A DNA stretch of 64,000 bases. Origin: Phytohabitans houttuyneae. GTDB taxonomy: Bacteria > Actinomycetota > Actinomycetes > Mycobacteriales > Micromonosporaceae. The notes under the pieces are model-generated. The model was not told where the DNA came from. It was given only the letters and a program-made list of their open reading frames with translations, and did not search any database. The position numbers and the translations under genes were made by a program. This document shows, piece after piece, positions 27,787 through 36,741 of the stretch. Numbering within the stretch: the first letter of the stretch is position 1; every line of letters starts with the position of its first letter. The DNA lies in the NCBI RefSeq assembly GCF_011764425.1, contig NZ_BLPF01000001.1:1231001-1295000 (forward strand), in the 5' to 3' direction.

Positions 27787-28596
27787 TTAGCGGCCGGACT
27801 CGAGCGCGCCCGAACGGCCACCGCCGTACGAACCGGCCAGACCAGCGGTCGCCAGGCCACCGCTGCCACTCTGGACGCGGTTGCTGTCGGCGCGGGTCAT
27901 CTCCGCTTCGAGGCCCTGCCCCCGACCGTCGAGGTCCCGCAGCTGGCTCTCCAGGTACGCCTTGAGCCGGGTGCGGTACTCGCGCTCGAACTGCTTGAGC
28001 TCCTCGATGTGCTTCTGGAGAGCGGTGCGCTTGGCGTCGAGCCCGCCCATCGCCTCCTGGTGGCGCTGCCGGGCGTCCCGCTCCAGGGCGTCGGCCTTGG
28101 CCCGCGCCTCGCGGGTGACCTCCTCCGCCTTGGAACGCGCGTCGGACAGCAGCTTGTCGGCTTCCCGACGGGCGTCTGCCACGTGGTCGTCGGCGGTGCG
28201 CTGGGCCATCATCAGGACCCGCAGGGCCTGCTGCTCGCCGTCGCCACCGACAACCGGACCGCCCTGTGAGCGCACCTGCTCGAGCTCCGCCTGCATGGCC
28301 CGTGCCGCCTGCTCGGCGGCCGCCTTGTCCCGCTGGACGCGGTCAAGCTGGGCCTTCATGTCGTTGAGCTCGGCGGCCAGTCGCGGGTCGGCACCCGGGC
28401 CGGCTGGAGCGCCGCCACGACCGCCACCACCGCGCTCGACCTGAGCTCGGAGCTCGTTGTTCTCTTCGATCAGACGGGCGAGTTCGCGCTCAACCTCGTC
28501 AAGGAAGGCGTCGACCTCCTCCTCGTCGTACCCCCGCTTGCCGATCGGAGGCTTCTTGAAGGCGACGTTGTGAACGTCGGCCGGGGTGAGCGGCAT
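27787..28596 (-). CDS. wag31: polar growth/septum protein DivIVA (Wag31)
   Basis: 269-aa coiled-coil protein that marks curved membranes and recruits wall synthesis at actinobacterial poles. The membrane-binding N-terminus is [20 protein letters not shown], followed by [21 protein letters not shown] glycine-rich linker ([16 protein letters not shown]) splits it from the second coiled coil ([20 protein letters not shown] through [19 protein letters not shown]-like sequence), and the C-terminus is Gly/Ser-rich. It sits at the distal end of the division cluster, after yggT. Confidence 0.94.
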   Translation of the reverse strand: MPLTPADVHNVAFKKPPIGKRGYDEEEVDAFLDEVERELARLIEENNELRAQVERGGGGRGGAPAGPGADPRLAAELNDMKAQLDRVQRDKAAAEQAARAMQAELEQVRSQGGPVVGGDGEQQALRVLMMAQRTADDHVADARREADKLLSDARSKAEEVTREARAKADALERDARQRHQEAMGGLDAKRTALQKHIEELKQFEREYRTRLKAYLESQLRDLDGRGQGLEAEMTRADSNRVQSGSGGLATAGLAGSYGGGRSGALESGR

Positions 28597-28646
28597 CGAA
28601 ACTCCTCGGGTCAGTTGAGGCCGCGTAGCGGCTGGTCACCAGCTGT

Positions 28647-28942
28647 TCAGCTAGTGATCAACCGCCCTACCACGTACATCAGCACGAACAGAATAACCAG
28701 CAACACAAGGGAGGCTAGGTCGAAGCTGACAGTACCAATTCGCAGTGGTGGGATCACACGCCTCAACGCCCGCAGGGGTGGATCGGTGACGGTCCACACG
28801 GACTCCAGTGCCGCCGCGGCCCCCGGCTGGGCTGCCAGCGACGGCCGTACTGGAGCACCGCACCTAGGACAAACCGGGCAAGAAGGGTCAAGAAGAAACC
28901 GTAAAGTACCAGGTAGATGACTTGTAGGGTGATCGACAGCAC
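28647..28942 (-). CDS. YggT family membrane protein, one-base frameshift
   Basis: 98-aa two-helix membrane protein of the YggT family, usually next to sepF and divIVA and linked to division or osmotic tolerance. The N-terminal part (LSITLQVIYLVLYGFFLTLL, then YGRRWQPSRG) is in one frame. The C-terminal part (ALESVWTVTDPPLRALRRVI, then LVLLVILFVLMYVVGRLITS) is in the next. One added C in CCCCC 28820-28824 joins them as SRGAAAALESVW. GTG 28942 follows GAGGGAACC. The frame break hides the gene from simple ORF calls. Confidence 0.82.
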
Positions 28943-28969
28943 GGCAGGCGGTTCCCTCGGTCGGGTTAG

Positions 28970-29700
28970 TCAGCTCAGGTTGAAAAACCCGCCCTCTGCG
29001 ATCTTGGCCTTGTCCTCCGCAGTGACCTGGACGTTGGCCGGAGAGAGCAGGAACACCCGGTTGGTCACGCGCTCGATCGTACCGCGCAGTCCGAAAGCCA
29101 AACCGGCGGCGAAATCGACCAGTCGGCGGGCGTCCGCCTCATCCATCTCGGTGAGATTAATAATCACTGGTACACCGTCGCGGAAGTGTTCGCCGATGGT
29201 CCGCGCTTCCCGATAGGTCGTCGGGTGGAGCGTCGTGATCTGGTACCGCTGGTCCTCGTCCGCCACGACCGCGCGCTCGCGGAGCTGCACCTGGGGCGCG
29301 AGGGCAAGGTTTTCCCGAGTCGGGTACGAGACGGGCTCCGGCGCACTCGGCCGGGTGATCGACCGGACGCTGGCCCGCTCACCGTCGCGGTCCAGGTCCC
29401 CCGACCCGACTCGCGCGACAGCTCGCTGCGGGACGGTGAACGCTCCAGCGGGACGCGCTCGCCCAGCCGCGACCGCGTCCGCGGCGGCGGCTGCTCGTCG
29501 AGCTCCTCGTCCTCGTCCGCGAACTCCTCCGCGTACCGGCTCGTCCGGCTCTCCCACCCGTCCCGCGAGTCGCGGTCCCGGTCGCGGTAGCCGCTCTCCC
29601 GGTACCGCCCCTTGCTCTCGTAGCCGTCGTCGTAGGAGCGGTCGTCGTCCTCTTCCTCGACGAGACCGAGCCAAACCCCCGCCTTGCGCAGTGCACTCAT
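28970..29700 (-). CDS. sepF: cell division protein SepF, one-base frameshift
   Basis: FtsZ membrane anchor, essential in actinobacteria lacking FtsA. The N-terminus ([18 protein letters not shown]) and an acidic/arginine-rich linker are in one frame to about 29400. The conserved SepF core ([60 protein letters not shown]) is in the next. One added C in CCCCC 29398-29402 restores 243 aa with linker [23 protein letters not shown] 29700 overlaps the stop of a 27-codon ORF (ATGA) and uses GAGGA inside that ORF as Shine-Dalgarno. Confidence 0.9.
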
Positions 29701-29780
29701 ACCCGTCCTCGCTTCGCTGCGGGCGGGCATGAGGCTCCCGATGCGCTGAGCCCAACGATTCGCTCGCTTCGCTCACTCAT
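29697..29780 (-). CDS. 27-codon linker ORF upstream of sepF
   Basis: ATG 29780 follows a strong Shine-Dalgarno (GGGAGGTGAG, ~5 nt). The peptide starts [15 protein letters not shown] and ends [13 protein letters not shown], and its TGA overlaps the sepF ATG. Start, [11 protein letters not shown] end and overlap layout match the ORF between priA and hisF (6978-7052). The 130-bp gap to yggS holds nothing else I can support. Confidence 0.55.
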   Translation of the reverse strand: MSERSERIVGLSASGASCPPAAKRGRV

Positions 29781-29909
29781 GCCGCTCACCTCCCTCCGCC
29801 GGGTGACACACACCCCCTGGCGTGCCACGTCGCGTTCCCGCACACCGGCCTGAGGCCCCACTGAGGAACCACGAATAACAATGGTGTAGTTCGGTGCCCG
29901 GCCGCCAGG

Positions 29910-30629
29910 CTACCGCAGCTTGGGGCGGGTTCCGAGCACCGCGCTGCCGATCCTTACGTGTGTCGCGCCGGACGCGATCGCCGGTTCCAGATCGGCACTC
30001 ATGCCCGCCGAGACGGTGGTCGCCTCCGGATACGCCGCGCGCAGCCGCGCCGCCACCTCGGCCAACTTTTCGAAGGCCGCCTCCGCGGCCCAGTGCTGCG
30101 GCGCGACCGCCATGACGCCGGCGAGCCGCAGCGGACCCGCCTCGGCCACCGTCAGCGCCACCCGGTCGAAGTCGCGGTCGGGCTCCACGGTGGACCCGAC
30201 CACCGCGCCGCCCCGTGCCGGGTCGCCGTCGATGCTCACCTGTACGAGGACGTCCAGCGGACGCTCCCGGTGCCGCTCCGCCGCGCCGTGCAGCGCGCGG
30301 GCCAGCCGCACGCTGTCGACCGAGTGGACGACATCGGCGTACTCCACCACCGAGCGGCACTTGTTGCGCTGGAGCTGGCCGACGTAGTGCCACCGCACCT
30401 GCGCACCGGAGGCGGCGACCGCCTCGGCCTTGGGCGCGGCCTCCTGGTCGCGGTTTTCCCCCACGTCGGTGACGCCCAGCTTGGCGAGCACCTGCACGTC
30501 GGTCGCCGGGTAGGTCTTGGTGACCACCACCAGCGTCACCCCGGCCGGGTCCCGGCCGGCGGTCGCACAGGCAGCGCCTATGCGTTCACGTACGGCCGCG
30601 AGCCCGGCCGCTATCTCCTCTTCACGCAC
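29910..30629 (-). CDS. YggS family PLP-binding protein
   Basis: 239-aa single-domain alanine-racemase-like barrel of the YggS/PROSC (PLPBP) family, which binds PLP and influences PLP and amino-acid homeostasis. The PLP lysine is in LVVVTKTYPATDVQ, and VGENRDQEAAPKAE, HYVGQLQRNKCRSV, SAGMSADLEPAIASGATHVR and RIGSAVLG are family landmarks. GTG 30629 is 12 bp after the ftsZ stop. The polyphenol-oxidase-fold gene (pgeF/yfiH) commonly found between ftsZ and yggS in actinobacteria is absent. Confidence 0.92.
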   Translation of the reverse strand: MREEEIAAGLAAVRERIGAACATAGRDPAGVTLVVVTKTYPATDVQVLAKLGVTDVGENRDQEAAPKAEAVAASGAQVRWHYVGQLQRNKCRSVVEYADVVHSVDSVRLARALHGAAERHRERPLDVLVQVSIDGDPARGGAVVGSTVEPDRDFDRVALTVAEAGPLRLAGVMAVAPQHWAAEAAFEKLAEVAARLRAAYPEATTVSAGMSADLEPAIASGATHVRIGSAVLGTRPKLR

Positions 30630-30641
30630 CGTGAAAGTGAA

Positions 30642-31751
30642 TCAGGAGCCGTTCTTGAGGAAGTCGGGCACGTCCACGTCGTCGAAGAGCACCCGGCGGG
30701 CCGGCGGCGGCGCGGCCGGCGAGACCGGCGGTGCGCTGGTCGGCAGCGGGGTCTCCACCCGGGGCACCACCTTGCGGGGGGCCTCGGCCGGCTTGTACGC
30801 GGGCGCGCCACCGTCGAAGCCGGCGGCGATCACGGTCACCCGCACCTCGTCGCCGAGCGCGTCGTCGATGACCGCGCCGAAGATGATGTTGGCGTCCGGG
30901 TGGGCGGCGTCGGTGACCAGCTGGGCCGCGTCGTTGATCTCGAACAGGCCGAGGTCGGATCCGCCGGCGATGGACAGCAGCACGCCGCGCGCGCCGTCCA
31001 TGCTCTGCTCCAGCAGCGGGCTGGAGATCGCCTTCTCGGCCGCCTCCACCGCGCGGCTGTCGCCGCGGGCGCTGCCGATGCCCATGAGCGCGCTGCCCGC
31101 GCCGCTCATGACGCTCTTGACGTCGGCGAAGTCGAGGTTGATCAGGCCGGGCGTGGTGATCAGGTCGGTGATGCCCTGGACACCGGAGAGCAGCACCTGG
31201 TCGGCCTGCCGGAAGGCGTCCATCATGGAGATCCCGCGGTCGCCGAGCGCCAGCAGCCGGTCGTTCGGGATCACGATGAGCGTGTCGCACTGGTTGCGCA
31301 GCTCGTCGATGCCCGACTCGGCCTGCACCTGCCGCCGCTTGCCCTCGAAGGAGAACGGGCGGGTCACGACGCCGATGGTGAGCGCGCCGAGCTTGCGGGC
31401 GATCTGCGCCACGACCGGCGCGCCGCCGGTGCCGGTGCCGCCGCCCTCGCCGCAGGTCACGAAGACCATGTCGGCGCCCTTGAGCACCTCTTCGATCTCG
31501 TCGCGGTGGTCTTCGGCGGCGTTCTTGCCGACGTCGGGGTTGGCGCCCGCGCCGAGCCCCCGGGTCAGCTCGCGACCGACGTCGAGCTTTACGTCGGCGT
31601 CGCTCATCAGCAGCGCCTGGGCGTCGGTGTTGATCGCGATGAACTCGACGCCCTTCAGGCCCACCTCGATCATGCGGTTGACCGCGTTGACGCCGCCTCC
31701 GCCGATGCCGACGACCTTGATGACCGCGAGGTAGTTGTGCGGTGGTGTCAT
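30642..31751 (-). CDS. ftsZ: cell division GTPase FtsZ
   Basis: 369-aa tubulin homologue that polymerises into the division ring. It has the N-terminal [20 protein letters not shown], the GTP tubulin signature [15 protein letters not shown], and the T7 loop [11 protein letters not shown]. The C-terminal conserved peptide ends [13 protein letters not shown], which binds SepF and FtsW in actinobacteria. The first usable ATG (31751, [12 protein letters not shown]) is preferred over one 20 codons upstream, which would place the promoter region in the coding sequence. Confidence 0.97.
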   Translation of the reverse strand: MTPPHNYLAVIKVVGIGGGGVNAVNRMIEVGLKGVEFIAINTDAQALLMSDADVKLDVGRELTRGLGAGANPDVGKNAAEDHRDEIEEVLKGADMVFVTCGEGGGTGTGGAPVVAQIARKLGALTIGVVTRPFSFEGKRRQVQAESGIDELRNQCDTLIVIPNDRLLALGDRGISMMDAFRQADQVLLSGVQGITDLITTPGLINLDFADVKSVMSGAGSALMGIGSARGDSRAVEAAEKAISSPLLEQSMDGARGVLLSIAGGSDLGLFEINDAAQLVTDAAHPDANIIFGAVIDDALGDEVRVTVIAAGFDGGAPAYKPAEAPRKVVPRVETPLPTSAPPVSPAAPPPARRVLFDDVDVPDFLKNGS

Positions 31752-31811
31752 CAGGTGGCCTTCCCTCCCAGGTTGGTGCCAGGGTCCGATGAGCGAAGGC
31801 GTAACCCTCAC

Positions 31812-31840
31812 CCTCTACTAGAGGCTTAGAGTTATGTCAA
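31812..31840 (-). promoter_or_regulatory. candidate ftsZ promoter with palindrome
   Basis: On the gene strand TTGACA (31835-31840) is followed, after 17 nt, by TAGAGG, which overlaps the palindrome CCTCTAGTAGAGG (31812-31824). It lies ~60-90 bp upstream of the ftsZ ATG in the 156-bp ftsQ-ftsZ gap. The -35 is perfect; the -10 is weak. Confidence 0.5.
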
Positions 31841-31907
31841 CTACTGATCCTCTCCGGCAACGTATGCGGAGGTACGGCGTGATCCAAGGACCGACACGCC
31901 GACTCGT

Positions 31908-32690
31908 TTACCGGATAGTGACGACTTCTGGCGCGCTGACGTCGATCCGGTCGCCTTTTTCCCGCAGCAGCGCGGTCGCGACCTGAGATTTCGTGTCGCT
32001 CTGGCTGGAGTCGCCCCACACGATCAGGCGCCCGCCGCGCAGCTCCAGCTCGATCTCCGCGGGGCCCTTCACGACAACGGCGGCGACCTGCTTGGCCAGC
32101 TGCGGGCTGAGCGAGGTGAGCACCTCCAGCGCGGACCGGGTGGCCGGGTCGTCCGGGCCCGGCTTGGCCACGCGGGCCACCGGCAGTCCCCCGGGCTTGG
32201 CGCTGACGGTGTGGAACGCGACGCCGTGCCGGTCGACGAGCACGTACCTGCGGCCCTGCGGCACCACCGCCACCGGCGTGCGCTCCACCACGTCGATCGC
32301 GATCGTGCCGGGCCAGTCGCGGGAGGCGATCACGTGGTCGACCGGCGCGAGGGTGGCCAGCCGCTCCTCGATGCCGCCGAGGTCGACGCGGGCCAGCGCG
32401 GTGCCGTCGCGCACGCCGGCCGCCTCCCGCACCTCCTCGGCGGAGAGGATCTCGGTGCCCGAGACGCGCACCTCGCGGACGCCGAAGACGCCCGTGCCGT
32501 ACACGATCCAGGTGACCAGACCGACCAGCGCGAGCACGGCGCCGACGGTGGCCCACGGCATCGCCGCCCGCAGCCGCCGCCTGCGCGCCCGCGCCATGAA
32601 GCGCCGCACCGAGGCCGGTACCGCGTCGCTGTGCGCCCGGACAAGCCGCCAGCGCCGGGCCCCACCGCGCCGACTCCCCGGCGCGGTCAC
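31908..32690 (-). CDS. ftsQ: cell division protein FtsQ
   Basis: 260-aa bitopic protein linking early and late divisome parts. A basic cytoplasmic N-terminus (VRRFMARARRRRLRAAM) leads to one TM helix (WATVGAVLALVGLVTWIVYG). The extracellular POTRA domain follows (VREVRVSGTEILSAEEVREA) and then the FtsQ domain (RTPVAVVPQGRRYVLVDRHG). Length is typical. It lies between murC and ftsZ; an unusual inverted repeat occupies the murC-ftsQ gap. Confidence 0.93.
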   Translation of the reverse strand: MTAPGSRRGGARRWRLVRAHSDAVPASVRRFMARARRRRLRAAMPWATVGAVLALVGLVTWIVYGTGVFGVREVRVSGTEILSAEEVREAAGVRDGTALARVDLGGIEERLATLAPVDHVIASRDWPGTIAIDVVERTPVAVVPQGRRYVLVDRHGVAFHTVSAKPGGLPVARVAKPGPDDPATRSALEVLTSLSPQLAKQVAAVVVKGPAEIELELRGGRLIVWGDSSQSDTKSQVATALLREKGDRIDVSAPEVVTIR

Positions 32691-32705
32691 GCCGCCCCCC
32701 GGCCG

Positions 32706-32769
32706 CGTTGATCAGGGACCTCGTGGCGGGGCGCGCCGCGCGACACGCCCACCAGCTCCCTGATCAACG
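32706..32769. repeat. 13-bp inverted repeat between murC and ftsQ
   Basis: CGTTGATCAGGGA (32706-32718) and TCCCTGATCAACG (32757-32769) are perfect inverted arms, 38 nt apart, and fill almost the whole gap. The loop itself contains the self-complementary GCGCGCCGCGC-like core. It could be a long hairpin attenuator or a small repeat element; TGATCA is also a palindrome. Confidence 0.55.
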
Positions 32770-32775
32770 GGTGAG

Positions 32776-34176
32776 TCACGCGGTGGGCTCCAGCGCGGCG
32801 AGCAGCTCGTCGCCCATGAGGGAGATGGGCGGGGCGCCCATCGTTACCACCACGTCGCCGGCCTTGGCGCGGCGGACCACCTCGGCCGGCACGTCCTCCC
32901 AGGACGGTGCGAACACCTTGGACTCGGCCGGCAGGTTCACTGCGGCGGTGAGGGCGGCGCCGCCCTCGCCGGGCTGGCGCACCTCGCCGGGGCCGAAGAC
33001 CTCCAGGATGATCACCTCGTCGGCGATCGCCAGTGCGGCGGCGAGCTCGTCCTGCAGGTCGCGGGTGCGGTACACCCGGTAGGGCTGGAATACCACCACC
33101 AGCCGGCCGCCGGCGGCCACCTCGCGGAGCGTGTGCAGCGCGGCGGTCATCGAGGTCGGGTGGTACGCGTACTCGTCGTAGACGGCCACGCCGGCCGCGA
33201 CGCCCTTGCGCTCGAAGCGCCGCCGCACGCCCGGAAACGCCTCGAGCGCGCGCACCGCCGCCTCCAGCGGCAGGTCCAGCCGGATCGCGGCGAGCACCGC
33301 GGCGGCGCTGTTGAGGCCGAGGTGGCGGCCGGGCACCGGCAGCGACACCGTGCCGAGCGGCTTACCGTCCAATGTGGCCTGGTACCGCACGCCGTCCACA
33401 GAGGACACCACGTCGGTCAGGCGCAGGTCCGCGTCCTCCGCCTCGCCGTACGTGTACACGGTGCGCCCTTCGCCGCGCAGCAGGTCGGCCAGCGCGCGGG
33501 TGCCCGGGTTGTCGGCGCAGGTGACCACGAACCCGCCAGGCTGCACGAGCCGCGCGAACTCGGCGAACGCGGCGGAGAGCCCAGCCAGGTCGCCGTACGT
33601 GTTGAGGTGGTCGGCGTCGATGTTCGTGATGATGGCGACGTACGGCCGGTACAGCAGGAACGAGCGGTCGCTCTCGTCGGCCTCCACCACGAAGTACGAA
33701 CCCGTGCCGTGGTGGCCGTTGGACCCCGCCTCGGAGATCTCGCCGCCGATCACGAACGACGGGTCCTCACCGGCCTGCTGCAGGATCAGCGTCGCCATCG
33801 AGGTCGTGGTGGTCTTGCCGTGCGTGCCGGCCACCGCGATCGCCCGCCGGCCGGTCATCGCCGCGGCGAGCGCCTCGGAGCGGTGCAGCACGCGCAGCCC
33901 GCGCCGCCGCGCCTCGACAAGCTCCAGGTGGTCCTGCGGGATCGCGGTGGAGAAGACGACGGTGTCCACACCGTCCAGGTTGGACGCTTCGTGTGTCATG
34001 TGGACGGTGCCGCCGAGCGCGCGCAGTCCGGCCAGCGACGGCCACTCGCGCAGCTCGCTGCCGGAGACCGGGATGCCGCGGGTGAGCAGGAGCCGGGCCA
34101 GGCCGCTCATGCCCACGCCGCCGATGCCGATCAGGTGCACGGAGCCCAGATCCTCGGCGGTGAGCTCTTCGCTCAT
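32776..34176 (-). CDS. murC: UDP-N-acetylmuramate--L-alanine ligase MurC
   Basis: 466-aa Mur ligase adding L-Ala to UDP-MurNAc. The N-terminal Rossmann motif is HLIGIGGVGMSGLARLLL, the ATP P-loop AVAGTHGKTTTTSM, the metal/ATP region YFVVEADESDRSFLL with NIDADHLNTYGD, and the C-terminal domain carries YDEYAYHPTSMTAAL. ATG 34176 overlaps the murG stop (ATGA), which settles the start. Confidence 0.96.
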   Translation of the reverse strand: MSEELTAEDLGSVHLIGIGGVGMSGLARLLLTRGIPVSGSELREWPSLAGLRALGGTVHMTHEASNLDGVDTVVFSTAIPQDHLELVEARRRGLRVLHRSEALAAAMTGRRAIAVAGTHGKTTTTSMATLILQQAGEDPSFVIGGEISEAGSNGHHGTGSYFVVEADESDRSFLLYRPYVAIITNIDADHLNTYGDLAGLSAAFAEFARLVQPGGFVVTCADNPGTRALADLLRGEGRTVYTYGEAEDADLRLTDVVSSVDGVRYQATLDGKPLGTVSLPVPGRHLGLNSAAAVLAAIRLDLPLEAAVRALEAFPGVRRRFERKGVAAGVAVYDEYAYHPTSMTAALHTLREVAAGGRLVVVFQPYRVYRTRDLQDELAAALAIADEVIILEVFGPGEVRQPGEGGAALTAAVNLPAESKVFAPSWEDVPAEVVRRAKAGDVVVTMGAPPISLMGDELLAALEPTA

Positions 34177-35282
34177 TGAGCCGCCACCGCCTCGTACACG
34201 AAGTCGAGCAGCGCCTCGTCGCCGTCGCGCCGGCCGTATGCGGCCGCGGCGGCGCCCATCGCCGCCAGCCGCTGCGGATCGCGTGCCAGCGGGACCACCG
34301 TCCTTTCGATCCAGTCCGGACTCAGCTCGGCGTCGTCGACGAGCAGCCCTCCGCCGGCCTCCACGACCGGCAACGCGTTGCGCTTCTGCTCCTGGTTGCT
34401 GTGCGGGTACGGCACGTACACCGCGGGCAGCCCGAGCGCGGCCACCTCGGCGCAGGTCATCGCACCGCCGCGGCACAGCATCAGGTCGGCCGCCGCGTAC
34501 CCGAGCTCCATCTCGGACAGGTACGGCAGCGTCACGTACGGAACCGGCAGGTCGCTCGGCGGCGACACCGCCTCGTTGCGGGCGCCGATCACGTGCAGCA
34601 CCTGCACGCCTGCGCGGGCCAGCTCCTTGGCGGCGCCGATGACCGCGAGGTTGATCGAGCGGGCGCCCTGCGAGCCGCCGGAGACGAACAGCACCGGCAG
34701 GTCGGGGCGGAGCCCGAAGTGCGCCCGGGCCGCGTCGCGGGCCGCCGAGCGGTCCAGCGCGGTGATCGAGCGGCGCAGCGGCACGCCCACGACCCGCGCG
34801 CCGCGCAGCGACTCGGACTGCACCGGCTGGTGCGGGAAGCCCACCGCGACGTGCTTGGTGAACTTCATGCCCATGCGGTTGGCCACGCCGGGCGGCACGT
34901 TCACCTCGTGGATCACGATCGGCAGCTCGCGGCGCCAGGCGGCGAGGTAGGCCGGCACCGACACGTACCCACCGAATCCGATGACCGCGTCGGCCCGCAC
35001 GTCCTCGAGCACCTTGCCCGCCGCGCGGGCCGAGCGCCACATGCGGTCCGGGGTGCGCAACAGGTTCATGTTGAGCGACCGCGGGAGCTGGTAGGCCGGG
35101 ATCTGCCGAAGGTCGTAACCGTGCGGCGGGATCAGCTCGTTTTCCAGGCCCTTCGGTGTGCCGACACAGGTGATCCGCACGTGCGGGTCGTGGCGCCGCA
35201 GGCAGTCCGCGAACGCCAGCAACGGGTAGATGTGGCCCCCGGTCCCGCCTCCCGCCAGGACAACCGACCGCAGCACACCCAT
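34173..35282 (-). CDS. murG: lipid II synthase MurG
   Basis: 369-aa GT-B glycosyltransferase that adds GlcNAc to lipid I at the inner membrane face. Visible motifs are VVLAGGGTGGHIYPLLAFAD at the N-terminus, GFGGYVSVPAYLAAW, VSGGSQGARSINL and LMLCRGGAMTCAEVAALGLP with PYPHSNQEQKRNA. ATG 35282 shares one base with the ftsW stop (TGATG). Length is normal. Confidence 0.96.
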   Translation of the reverse strand: MGVLRSVVLAGGGTGGHIYPLLAFADCLRRHDPHVRITCVGTPKGLENELIPPHGYDLRQIPAYQLPRSLNMNLLRTPDRMWRSARAAGKVLEDVRADAVIGFGGYVSVPAYLAAWRRELPIVIHEVNVPPGVANRMGMKFTKHVAVGFPHQPVQSESLRGARVVGVPLRRSITALDRSAARDAARAHFGLRPDLPVLFVSGGSQGARSINLAVIGAAKELARAGVQVLHVIGARNEAVSPPSDLPVPYVTLPYLSEMELGYAAADLMLCRGGAMTCAEVAALGLPAVYVPYPHSNQEQKRNALPVVEAGGGLLVDDAELSPDWIERTVVPLARDPQRLAAMGAAAAAYGRRDGDEALLDFVYEAVAAQ

Positions 35283-36670
35283 CACCGTCTCCTCTCGCTC
35301 TCCGCACCGGCCCGTGCCCCCGCCGCGGGCGCCTTGGTGGCCGCCGCGGGCTTCGCCGCCGGCTTGGCGGCCGGCGGCAACGGCGGCAACGGGGCCCAGA
35401 GTAGCCGTACCCATTTCGCGGGCGGACGGGCGTGCAGGGCTCGCGCCGCGTCGGGCTCGGCGCGGGCGAAAGAGGCGAGCATGCCTACCGCGGCGAGGGT
35501 GACCACGAGGGCGCTCCCGCCGTCGGAGATGAACGGCAGCGGCAGGCCGGTGATGGGCAGCAGCCCCACCACCCCGCCGATGTTGATGATGGCCTGGCTG
35601 ACCAGCCAGGTGGTCACGGCCGCGGCGGCCAGCCGGCGGAACGGGTCGTCGACGCGGCGGGCGATGCGCAGCCCGGTGTACGTCAGCACGGCGAACAGCG
35701 CCAGCACCACGACGCACCCGACGACGCCCAGCTCCTCGGCGAGCACCGCGAAGATGAAGTCGTTGTGCTCGGCCGGCAGCCAGCCCCACTTGAGGCTGCT
35801 CTTGCCGAGCCCGACGCCGAACCAGCCGCCGTGGTCGATCGCGTACCGCGCCTGCAGCGCCTGGTAGCAGGAGAGCTGCTCGCAGTCGGCGGGCGGGGCG
35901 AAGAAGGTGGTGAGCCGCTCGAGGCGGTAGTTGACGCTGCCCTCCTCGCCGGAGCCGCCGCCGACCGAGGCGGCCGCGATCAGCAGGCCGATGCCGGCCA
36001 GGCCGAGCGCGGAGAGCGTGGCGAAGACCCGCAGCCGCACGCCGACCGCCCACAGCAGACCGACCACGACCGCGAGCAGGCAGAGCATGGTGCCCAGGTC
36101 GTTGTAGCCGACGAGCACGAACAGCAGCCCCACGACGGGGAAGAGCGGCGTGGCCAGCTCGCGCCACCAGCCGAGCGCCTCACCCTTGCGGACCAGCAGG
36201 TCGGCGCCCCACATGACGAGGCCGAACTTGGCCAGCTCGGAGGGCTGCACCTGGATCGGGCCGAGCCACAGCCACAGCAGGTCGGCCTTGACCGGCCCGA
36301 GCGAGACGGTGCCTTCGACCTCGGCCATCCGCCCGTAGACCACGAGCATGTCGAGGACCACCAGCAGCACGATCGCCACGCCGAGCACGGGCTTGCCGAG
36401 CGCCCGGAACGTGCGGGCGGGCAGCCGCTGGCAGGCCCAGAACGCGACCAGCCCGATCGCCGCGAACACCGCCTGCTTGGTGATCATCGTGAACGCGTTG
36501 CCGTTTGTCGCGTACGCCTTCACGCTCGTCGCCGAGAAGACCATCGTGAGGCCGATGACCAGCAGCAGGGCGGCGCTGGAGATCAGCAGGTAGTACGACG
36601 CGAGGGGACGCTGGAGGAGCCCGCGGAGCACCGCGAGCGGGCCGGCCCCGGCCTTGTCGTCCTCCGCCAC
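35282..36670 (-). CDS. ftsW: peptidoglycan polymerase FtsW
   Basis: 462-aa SEDS-family glycosyltransferase with ~10 helices that works with FtsI at the septum. SEDS signatures include LGPIQVQPSELAKFGLVMW with the catalytic-region residues, YNDLGTMLCLL, and the late GLPLPFISDGGSALVVTL. The extracytoplasmic loop has a cysteine pair (CEQLSCYQAL). The C-terminal tail is Ala/Pro/Lys-rich (AKPAAKPAAATKAPAAG) and cytoplasmic. Only 71 bp separate it from mraY, with no murD between. Confidence 0.94.
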   Translation of the reverse strand: MAEDDKAGAGPLAVLRGLLQRPLASYYLLISSAALLLVIGLTMVFSATSVKAYATNGNAFTMITKQAVFAAIGLVAFWACQRLPARTFRALGKPVLGVAIVLLVVLDMLVVYGRMAEVEGTVSLGPVKADLLWLWLGPIQVQPSELAKFGLVMWGADLLVRKGEALGWWRELATPLFPVVGLLFVLVGYNDLGTMLCLLAVVVGLLWAVGVRLRVFATLSALGLAGIGLLIAAASVGGGSGEEGSVNYRLERLTTFFAPPADCEQLSCYQALQARYAIDHGGWFGVGLGKSSLKWGWLPAEHNDFIFAVLAEELGVVGCVVVLALFAVLTYTGLRIARRVDDPFRRLAAAAVTTWLVSQAIINIGGVVGLLPITGLPLPFISDGGSALVVTLAAVGMLASFARAEPDAARALHARPPAKWVRLLWAPLPPLPPAAKPAAKPAAATKAPAAGARAGAESERRR

Positions 36671-36741
36671 GCCCTTATCATCGGCGCTCCAACACGCACA
36701 GCCGCGCTAATGGCCGGGCGTGTCGCGTGCCGTTAGGTGGG

